Source: Ferrovaceae bacterium
Lineage (GTDB): Bacteria > Pseudomonadota > Gammaproteobacteria > Burkholderiales > Ferrovaceae
Assembly: GCA_027457225.1 (NCBI GenBank)
Contig: DAIDTL010000007.1
Coordinates: forward strand, 1 to 17,472
Direction: 5' to 3'
Length of the DNA stretch: 17,472 bases
Positions 7,328 through 13,020 of this stretch are shown piece by piece (the stretch's first letter is position 1; every line of letters starts with the position of its first letter). A program made the position numbers and the translations under genes. A model generated the notes under the pieces. It had not been told where the DNA came from, did not search any database, and saw nothing but the letters and a program-made list of their open reading frames with translations.

Positions 7328-8458
7328 ATGGTTACTCCTGCGTCAGCTCGCACTCTGTCCGAAGGCATCTCCTCCACCGAGGCCATCGTTGCCGATCTCA
7401 AGGCAGGCAAGATGGTGGTCCTGGTGGATGACGAAGACCGGGAGAACGAAGGGGACCTGGTACTGGCTGCCGAACATGTCAATGCCGAGGCCATCAATTT
7501 CATGGCCCGCTACGGGCGCGGCCTGATTTGCCTGACCCTGACCGAAGCCCGGTGTCGCCAGCTCAACCTGCCGCTGATGGTGTTGGACAACCGATCCCCG
7601 CTGACCACCAATTTCACCGTATCCATCGAAGCGGCCCAGGGCGTTACCACGGGCATTTCAGCCGCAGACCGGGCACGCACCATTCAAGCCGCCGTGGCGC
7701 GGTATGCCCGCCCGGAGGATCTGGTGCAACCGGGCCATATTTTTCCGCTCATGGCGCGTCGGGGCGGCGTACTGATCCGTGCCGGACATACCGAAGCGGG
7801 ATGCGACCTGGCCCAGCTGGCCGGCCTGGAACCGGCTGCCGTGATTTGCGAAGTGCTCAAGGACAACGGCGAAATGGCCCGCCTGGGGGACCTCAAGCAG
7901 TTTGCCCAGGCGCATGGTTTGAAGCTGGGCACCATTGCCGACCTCATTCATTATCGCAGCCGCAACGAAAAGCTCATTGAGCGCGCGGCCACGCGTCAGC
8001 TGAGCACGCCTTTCGGAGAATTTCAGGTGGTGGCGTACTTCGACGCCGTGGCCAACCGAACCCACCTTGCCTTGATCCACGGGCAGATTGAAGCGTCCCG
8101 TGAAACCCTGGTGCGGGTTCATGAACCTTTTTCGGTGGTGGATATTTTTGACGATGGGGTCGGCCGCCATTCCTTTCGCATTCAGGCCGCCCTGAAAAAA
8201 ATTGCAGCCGCCGGTTCGGGTGTCCTGGTGCTGCTGCATGGCTCGGAAACGGCACAGGACCTCATCGCCTGGGCTGATGCCTCGGTTGATGAGCATCCGC
8301 CCGAACGCAAGTGGGACCCGCGCCTGTATGGCGTGGGGGCCCAGATTCTGCACGATGTTGGGGTGGGGAAAATGAAAGTATTGTCGCGTTTGCGCAAAAT
8401 CCCCAGCATGGCAGGGTTTGGATTGGAGATTACCGGTTATGTCACACCCGACGAGTAG
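7328..8458 (+). CDS. ribB: RibBX: DHBP synthase fused to a degenerate GTP cyclohydrolase II domain
   Basis: The N-terminal half (about residues 1-205) is 3,4-dihydroxy-2-butanone 4-phosphate synthase, which converts ribulose 5-phosphate to the four-carbon riboflavin precursor. It has DDEDRENEGDLV, EAAQGVTTGISAADRA, PGHIFPL and GHTEAG. The C-terminal half (about 206-376) aligns with GTP cyclohydrolase II (TPFGEFQVVAYFD, LVRVHEP, RIQAALKKI, YGVGAQILHDVGVGKM). Its three zinc cysteine positions are Phe268, Gly279 and His281, and the catalytic RQEGR segment reads GSETA. This is the RibBX type known from Proteobacteria rather than active RibBA, so cyclohydrolase activity is not expected. An automatic pipeline would probably label it RibBA. 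AGG lies eight bases before the ATG. It is followed directly by ribH. Confidence 0.93.
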   Translation: MVTPASARTLSEGISSTEAIVADLKAGKMVVLVDDEDRENEGDLVLAAEHVNAEAINFMARYGRGLICLTLTEARCRQLNLPLMVLDNRSPLTTNFTVSIEAAQGVTTGISAADRARTIQAAVARYARPEDLVQPGHIFPLMARRGGVLIRAGHTEAGCDLAQLAGLEPAAVICEVLKDNGEMARLGDLKQFAQAHGLKLGTIADLIHYRSRNEKLIERAATRQLSTPFGEFQVVAYFDAVANRTHLALIHGQIEASRETLVRVHEPFSVVDIFDDGVGRHSFRIQAALKKIAAAGSGVLVLLHGSETAQDLIAWADASVDEHPPERKWDPRLYGVGAQILHDVGVGKMKVLSRLRKIPSMAGFGLEITGYVTPDE

Positions 8459-8933
8459 GCCCTGGAACACCAGCATGGCGGACATTTCCAGCGATGGCAA
8501 AGGGTTGAAGATTGCCATTGCGCTTGCGCGTTTCAATGAAGCCATCGGCGAACAGTTGCTGACGGCAACCGGCCAGGCCCTGATTGCACACGGTGTGATG
8601 GAAGCCGATATTGCCGTGATCCGCGTACCGGGGGCGCTGGAACTGCCCCTGGCACTCAAGGCCCTGGCCGAAATCGGGCGCTTTGATGCGCTGATCGCTT
8701 TGGGTTGCGTGGTGCGTGGCGATACCCATCACTTCGAAATCGTGGCCAACGAGTCTGCTGCAGGCATTGTCGCCGTCCAGCTGGCCACAGGGGTGCCCAT
8801 TGCCAATGGCGTGCTCACCACAGAAAACGATGCACAGGCCTTTATTCGGGCTGAACACAAGGGACGGGATTGTGCCCTTGCTGCCATCGAAATGACCTGC
8901 CTGTTGCGCGAAATTCGTAGCGGGGTTCTGTGA
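8439..8933 (+). CDS. ribH: RibH, 6,7-dimethyl-8-ribityllumazine synthase
   Basis: Lumazine synthase condenses the RibB and RibD products; it normally assembles into pentamers or capsids. Conserved segments are ARFNEAIGEQLL, VPGALELPLALKALAE, GCVVRGDTHHFEIVANESAAGI with the catalytic histidine, and PIANGVLTTENDAQA (a slight variant of the more usual LTTDTxEQA). The start is uncertain. The ATG at 8439 has GGAG ten bases upstream, overlaps ribB by 20 bases and gives 164 residues. The ATG at 8475 has only GGA but gives 152 residues and an N terminus the length of E. coli RibH. Either fits the family. Confidence 0.95.
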   Translation: MSHPTSRPWNTSMADISSDGKGLKIAIALARFNEAIGEQLLTATGQALIAHGVMEADIAVIRVPGALELPLALKALAEIGRFDALIALGCVVRGDTHHFEIVANESAAGIVAVQLATGVPIANGVLTTENDAQAFIRAEHKGRDCALAAIEMTCLLREIRSGVL

Positions 8934-9370
8934 AATCCGCGCGCCGTCGCGCTCGCGAGGGGCTGGTGCAAGGACTGTATCAGTGGCAACTGACCGGCCA
9001 TGAAGCGTCGGCCATCCTGGGGCATATCGTGTCCCAGGAGCATTTTTCCCGGGCGGATCAAACCTATTTTGCCGAGCTGCTGCCGGCCGTCATGACCGAG
9101 TCGGCGGCTTTGGACGACGCACTGCGACCCTTCCTGGATCGTGAGCCGGCTGCTGTCAGCCCCATCGAACGCGCCATCCTCTGGATTGCTGCCTTCGAGC
9201 TGCGCCATCGTTCCGAAATGCCTTTCCGGGTCATCCTCAACGAAGCTGTCGAGCTGGCCAAAGTGTTTGGGGGCACCGATGGACACAAGTATGTCAACGG
9301 CGTGCTTGACCGATTGGCTGCCCAGGAACGTCCCGAGGAAATCAATACCCGGACCCGTGGCCGGGGCTAG
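8930..9370 (+). CDS. nusB: NusB, transcription antitermination factor
   Basis: NusB pairs with S10 (NusE) on boxA RNA to keep RNA polymerase processive through rRNA operons. The 146-residue all-helical protein starts with the arginine-rich RNA-binding segment KSARRRAREGLVQGLYQWQLTG and has the later family motifs PIERAILWIAAFELRH, PFRVILNEAVELAKVFGG and HKYVNGVLDRLA. The GTG start overlaps the ribH stop as GTGA, with GGGG four bases upstream. ribH-nusB-thiL is one of the most conserved bacterial gene strings, which makes the assignment very safe. Confidence 0.97.
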   Translation: MKSARRRAREGLVQGLYQWQLTGHEASAILGHIVSQEHFSRADQTYFAELLPAVMTESAALDDALRPFLDREPAAVSPIERAILWIAAFELRHRSEMPFRVILNEAVELAKVFGGTDGHKYVNGVLDRLAAQERPEEINTRTRGRG

Positions 9371-9371
9371 C

Positions 9372-10337
9372 ATGCCCAGCGAATTCGATCTCATCCGGCG
9401 TTATTTTTCCCGCTCCGCTCCCGGGACCCTCCTTGGGGTGGGCGATGACTGTGCGCTGATGGTGCCCACCCCGGGTCAGGAACTGGCCGTGTCCACCGAC
9501 CTGTTGGTGGCAGGGCGCCATTTTTTTGCCGGAACCGATCCCCTTCGCCTGGGCCACAAGGCCGTTGCCGTCAATCTGTCCGACATGGCCGCCATGGGCG
9601 CGCAACCGCGCTGGGTAACGCTTGGATTGGCGCTGCCGCAGGCGGATGAACCCTGGGTGGAGGCCTTTGCCACCGGATTTCACACCCTGCTGTTGCAGCA
9701 TGGGGTGGACTGGGTGGGTGGAGATACCACGGCGGGGCCGTTGACGATCGCCGTCACCATTTTGGGCGAAGTGCCGCCTTTGCAGGCGTTGCGTCGCAGC
9801 GGCGCGCAAGCCGGGGACGACATCTGGGTGTCCGGTACGGTGGGGGATGCCGCCCTGGGACTGCGTTGCCTGAAGGACGGCTGGATCCTGTCTGCCAACG
9901 ACCGCCAGTTCTGCCTGGACCGGCTCGATACCCCCACGCCGCGCGTGGCGCTCGGTCTGGCCCTGCGCGGACTCGCGCATGCCGCCATCGACATTTCGGA
10001 CGGGTTGCTGGCTGACCTGGGGCATCTCCTGGAGGCCTCGGGCGTGGGGGCGCGCGTGCATTTTGAAAGCATTCCCTGCTCTGCGGCACTTCATCGCCAG
10101 CGTGGGCACGCCGGTTGGGAGGCCCTGCCGCTTGCGGGGGGCGACGATTACGAACTGTGTTTTACGGCTGCTCCCGCAGCGGCTTCCCGGATTCACCAAG
10201 CGGCAGCCCGGGCCGATGTGATGGTCACCCGCATCGGGGTCATCACGGCCGGGGTGGAACAGGTGCTGCTGGATGGCAACGGCACGGCCATGGCCTTTGC
10301 CTGGCAAGGGTTTGATCATTTCAGGACGCTCCCGTGA
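9372..10337 (+). CDS. thiL: ThiL, thiamine-monophosphate kinase
   Basis: ThiL phosphorylates thiamine monophosphate with ATP to give thiamine diphosphate, the active coenzyme. The 321-residue protein is normal length for the family. Motifs are FDLIRRYF at the N terminus, GVGDDCA at residues 22-28, STDLLVAGRHF, KAVAVNLSDMAAMGAQPRW, GGDTTAG, DISDGLLADLGH and GGDDYELCFT. The same frame is open further upstream (to 9141), but that part is the antisense-free shadow of nusB; homology begins exactly at the ATG at 9372, one base after the nusB stop and with GGGG five bases before it. Confidence 0.97.
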   Translation: MPSEFDLIRRYFSRSAPGTLLGVGDDCALMVPTPGQELAVSTDLLVAGRHFFAGTDPLRLGHKAVAVNLSDMAAMGAQPRWVTLGLALPQADEPWVEAFATGFHTLLLQHGVDWVGGDTTAGPLTIAVTILGEVPPLQALRRSGAQAGDDIWVSGTVGDAALGLRCLKDGWILSANDRQFCLDRLDTPTPRVALGLALRGLAHAAIDISDGLLADLGHLLEASGVGARVHFESIPCSAALHRQRGHAGWEALPLAGGDDYELCFTAAPAAASRIHQAAARADVMVTRIGVITAGVEQVLLDGNGTAMAFAWQGFDHFRTLP

Positions 10338-10819
10338 GCCCCGTGCCGACTTCCGACTTCATGCGCGGCCACTGGACCCGTTGGGTCGCGCTGGGGTTTG
10401 GGACCGGCCTCTCGCCCGTGGCGCCGGGGACCGTCGGAACCATGCTGGGCTTTCCCCTGTTCTGGTTGATTTCTTTTGGCCCGCTCTGGATGCAGTTGTC
10501 GCTGTTGTCCGCGCTGTTTGCGCTTGGGGTATGGGTTTGCGAATGTACGGCGCCTGCCCTGGGCGGAGGTGACCCGGGGGCCATTGTGTGGGACGAGATC
10601 GTGGCCTTTGCGCTGGTGTTGCTGGTGGCGCCGCACTCCCTGCCGGGCTTTACCGGAGCCTTCGTCCTGTTTCGCCTGTTCGACATCTGGAAGCCATTTC
10701 CCATCGGGTGGGTAGACCGGCACATCAAGGGTGGATTCGGCATCATGCTGGATGACCTGCTGGCTGCCGGATATGCCATGCTGGCGCTGTGGCATTTGCG
10801 CGGCGTGTTCCATGTCTGA
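10334..10819 (+). CDS. pgpA: PgpA, phosphatidylglycerophosphatase A
   Basis: PgpA removes the phosphate from phosphatidylglycerophosphate to give phosphatidylglycerol in the inner membrane. The 161-residue protein has several hydrophobic membrane segments (for example the stretch around FPLFWLISFGPLW and the following leucine-rich helix) and the family motifs FGTGLSPVAPGTVGT, WDEIVAF and RLFDIWKPFPIGWVDR with KGGFGIMLDD. The GTG start overlaps the thiL stop as GTGA and is supported by AGGA seven bases upstream; an ATG at 10361 would remove nine residues. thiL-pgpA-pncC is a common neighbourhood in betaproteobacteria. Confidence 0.95.
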   Translation: MSPVPTSDFMRGHWTRWVALGFGTGLSPVAPGTVGTMLGFPLFWLISFGPLWMQLSLLSALFALGVWVCECTAPALGGGDPGAIVWDEIVAFALVLLVAPHSLPGFTGAFVLFRLFDIWKPFPIGWVDRHIKGGFGIMLDDLLAAGYAMLALWHLRGVFHV

Positions 10820-11309
10820 AGGGGAAACAGCCCTGGCCCGGCGCGTGGGCGAAGCCCTGAAGCAGGGACGATTGCATCTTGTGACGGCCGAATCCTGTAC
10901 CGGGGGCGGCATCGCTGCAACCATTACAGAAATTCCCGGCAGCTCGAACTGGTTTGAGCGGGGCTTCATCGTTTACAGCAATGCCAGCAAGGTTGAGGTG
11001 CTTGGGGTGGATCCCGAGCTTCTTGGCGGGCAGGGCGCAGTCAGCGAAGCCGTTGTCCAGGCCATGACAGCGGGGGCCCTGGCGCACAGTACGGCTGGCC
11101 TTGCGGTTGCGGTCAGCGGGATTGCGGGCCCCGATGGGGGCTCGGCCGAAAAGCCGGTGGGCACGGTGTGCCTTGCCTGGCAACGGCGCGGACAGGGGGC
11201 TGTAACACAAACAGTCTGGTTGGCGGGCAATCGTGGCGAGGTTCGTGCCGCAACCATCCACCACGCCCTGGAAGGGATACTTCGGGTATTGCAGCCCCGG
11301 GTATTGTAA
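10812..11309 (+). CDS. pncC: PncC, nicotinamide-nucleotide amidase (CinA C-terminal type)
   Basis: This stand-alone CinA C-terminal domain deamidates NMN to nicotinic acid mononucleotide, recycling the NAD by-product of DNA ligase. Motifs are TAESCTGG at residues 25-32, YSNASK at 55-60, SGIAGPDGG at 102-110 and KPVGTV at 114-119. At 165 residues it matches PncC and lacks the N-terminal MoaB/MogA-like domain of full CinA. The ATG overlaps pgpA by eight bases and has no clear ribosome binding site, so translational coupling is likely. The reading frame continues upstream to 10731, but that part is out-of-frame pgpA. The last codons form a near-tandem 15-base repeat, and the stop codon overlaps the recA -35. 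Confidence 0.95.
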   Translation: MSEGETALARRVGEALKQGRLHLVTAESCTGGGIAATITEIPGSSNWFERGFIVYSNASKVEVLGVDPELLGGQGAVSEAVVQAMTAGALAHSTAGLAVAVSGIAGPDGGSAEKPVGTVCLAWQRRGQGAVTQTVWLAGNRGEVRAATIHHALEGILRVLQPRVL

Positions 11310-11331
11310 ATTCCGGCGTACTGTATATAAT
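11304..11331 (+). promoter_or_regulatory. recA promoter
   Basis: TTGTAA (11304-11309, four of six -35 matches) and a perfect TATAAT (11326-11331) are 16 bases apart. The -10 lies in the middle of the LexA box. A leader of roughly 95 bases would precede the recA ATG, which has AAGGA eight bases upstream. Confidence 0.8.
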
Positions 11332-11336
11332 TACAG
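11321..11336 (+). promoter_or_regulatory. LexA (SOS) box controlling recA
   Basis: CTGTATATAATTACAG has the CTGT-N8-ACAG form of the proteobacterial LexA operator. The dyad extends to eight bases per arm (11318-11325 and 11332-11339). It covers the -10 hexamer, so LexA binding would exclude RNA polymerase. This is the expected control for recA and implies an E. coli-type LexA in this organism. Confidence 0.93.
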
Positions 11337-11433
11337 TACACGGTTAAACAGGCCGGGTCCGTCACTGTGATTGAACAGCAACATTCCGGTGGCGCTATCA
11401 TAATCCCGAATCGCACTTTGAAGGACTATCGAC

Positions 11434-12486
11434 ATGGATGACCACAAAAGCAAGGCATTGTCTGCGGCGCTGTCGCAGATTGAAAAACAGTTTGGCAAGG
11501 GGGCCGTCATGCGGCTGGGCGAAACCGAAATCGTGCGCGATTTCGATGTAGTGTCCACCGGTTCACTGGGGCTTGATCTGGCGCTGGGGGTAGGCGGCTT
11601 GCCGCGCGGGCGCATTGTCGAAATCTACGGCCCGGAATCCTCGGGTAAAACCACCCTCACCCTGCAGGTCATTGCCGAAATGCAAAAAAAGGGCGGCGTG
11701 GCCGCATTCATTGATGCCGAACACGCGCTTGATCCTGCCTACGCCCAGAAATTGGGGGTTAATGTGGCAGATCTCCTTATCTCGCAACCCGACACCGGCG
11801 AACAGGCGCTTGAAATTGCCGACATGCTGGTGCGTTCCGGCTCGGTAGACATCGTGGTGGTTGATTCAGTGGCGGCACTCACGCCGCGCGCTGAAATTGA
11901 AGGCGAAATGGGCGATTCCCACGTGGGGTTGCACGCGCGCCTGATGTCCCAGGCCCTGCGCAAACTTACCGGCAACATTAAACGTTCCAATGCGCTGCTC
12001 GTCTTCATCAATCAAATCCGCCTCAAGACTGGCGTCATGTTTGGCAATCCCGAAACCACCACCGGCGGCAATGCGCTCAAGTTCTATGCCTCGGGGCGGC
12101 TCGATATCCGGCGCGTGGGGGCCATCAAGCGCGGTGATGAAGTCATCGGCAGCGAAACCCGGGTCAAGGGCGTCAAAAATAAAGTGGCGCCGCCGTTTCG
12201 GGTTGCAGATTTCGACATTCTTTATGGCGAAGGCATTTCGCGCCATGGCGAAATCATCGAAATGGGGGTAGCAGCAAAACTGATTGAAAAATCGGGTGCC
12301 TGGTACGCCTACAAGGGTGAAAAAATCGGGCAGGGCAAGGACAATGCCCGCGAGTACCTCAAGGAGCATCCCGAGGTGTCTCAGGAAATCGAGGCCAAAA
12401 TTCGTGCCGTCAGTGGCATCAAGGTGGCTGACAAGTTGGCCGACAAGCCGGCGGATGCCGAACTTGCCACCCTCCACGAAGACTGA
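11434..12486 (+). CDS. recA: RecA recombinase
   Basis: RecA forms ATP-dependent filaments on single-stranded DNA, drives strand exchange and stimulates LexA self-cleavage. The 350-residue protein has Walker A GPESSGKT at residues 66-73, the EHALDPAYA segment, Walker B VDIVVVDSVAAL, loop L1 around EIEGEMGDSHVG, loop L2 with FGNPETTTGGNALKFYAS, and a short C-terminal tail ending in HED. Numbering matches E. coli RecA through the core. Some core positions are unusual: Leu197 and Thr199 in the NQIR segment where MKI is typical, Gly221 after KFYAS where Val is typical, Gly247 in VKGVKNK, and His168. It is followed by recX nine bases later and is under SOS control by the LexA box upstream. Confidence 0.98.
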   Translation: MDDHKSKALSAALSQIEKQFGKGAVMRLGETEIVRDFDVVSTGSLGLDLALGVGGLPRGRIVEIYGPESSGKTTLTLQVIAEMQKKGGVAAFIDAEHALDPAYAQKLGVNVADLLISQPDTGEQALEIADMLVRSGSVDIVVVDSVAALTPRAEIEGEMGDSHVGLHARLMSQALRKLTGNIKRSNALLVFINQIRLKTGVMFGNPETTTGGNALKFYASGRLDIRRVGAIKRGDEVIGSETRVKGVKNKVAPPFRVADFDILYGEGISRHGEIIEMGVAAKLIEKSGAWYAYKGEKIGQGKDNAREYLKEHPEVSQEIEAKIRAVSGIKVADKLADKPADAELATLHED

Positions 12487-12495
12487 TCCGCGTCC

Positions 12496-12933
12496 ATGGT
12501 CAGCACTGACCTGCGTTCGCGAGCACTGACCCTGTTGGCCCGCCGGGAGCACACCCGGCGGGAACTCCTCAACAAACTTGCACCCCATAGCGCCTCCGAA
12601 GCGGCCCTTGACGCACTGCTCGATGAACTGACGCACGAAGGGCTGTTGTCGGATGCGCGTGCGGCCGAGGCCATCCTGCGTTCACGCAGCGGGCGTCACG
12701 GGCTGCTCAAAATCCGCCAGGAATTTCAGCAGCGCGGTGTTCCAGCAGAGGTGGCCAGCACCGTGCTGGGGGCGGCGCGGGAAGGAGAGCTGGAATCGGC
12801 GCGGCAGGTCTGGCGCAAAAAGTTTTCCCATCCCCCCACCAACGCAGACGAGCGGGCCCGCCAGGGGCGCTACCTGCAAAACCGGGGATTTTCACGCGCC
12901 ATCATTCAGCAGATCCTGCGCGCCGACGATTGA
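12496..12933 (+). CDS. recX: RecX, RecA regulatory protein
   Basis: RecX binds RecA filaments and limits their growth and activity. The 145-residue protein is made of three-helix repeats. The first contains ALTLLARREHTRRELLNKL, the second GLLSDARAAEAILRSRSGRHGLLKIRQEFQQRGVP, and the C-terminal part includes KKFSHPP, RQGRYLQNRGFS and IIQQIL, all family hallmarks. The ATG lies nine bases after the recA stop and has no recognisable ribosome binding site, so expression is probably low and coupled to recA. A strong GC hairpin lies early in the gene (12539-12562). alaS follows under its own candidate promoter. Confidence 0.93.
   Translation: MVSTDLRSRALTLLARREHTRRELLNKLAPHSASEAALDALLDELTHEGLLSDARAAEAILRSRSGRHGLLKIRQEFQQRGVPAEVASTVLGAAREGELESARQVWRKKFSHPPTNADERARQGRYLQNRGFSRAIIQQILRADD
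12539..12562 (+). repeat. GC-rich inverted repeat inside recX start
   Basis: CCCGCCGGG (12539-12547) and CCCGGCGGG (12554-12562) are perfect complements around a six-base loop AGCACA. They encode part of the ARREHTRRE helix of RecX. No T-tract follows, so it is not a standard terminator, but it would be a stable mRNA hairpin about 40 bases after the start codon. Confidence 0.6.
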
Positions 12934-12954
12934 TGGAGCCTTTGGCGCCGGTTT

Positions 12955-12963
12955 TGGTAGAAT
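12955..12963 (+). promoter_or_regulatory. Candidate extended -10 promoter for alaS
   Basis: TGGTAGAAT fits the extended -10 pattern and has the same TAGAAT core as the ribB candidate. No convincing -35 at the usual distance. It lies in the 87-base recX-alaS gap; alaS has a good GAGGA site at 13010-13014. Confidence 0.4.
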
Positions 12964-13020
12964 TCACGGTTATTTCCGACTAATGCAGCCCAGGCCACGG
13001 CCGGGGTTTGAGGATGCTCC

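Noticed and set aside
9141..9371. N-terminal extension of thiL
   Set aside because: This open stretch is nusB read in another frame; thiL homology starts at the ATG at 9372.
11365..11378. Second LexA box
   Set aside because: The spacing between CTGT and ACAG is six instead of eight; LexA dimers need fixed spacing, so it is listed only as a finding worth checking.
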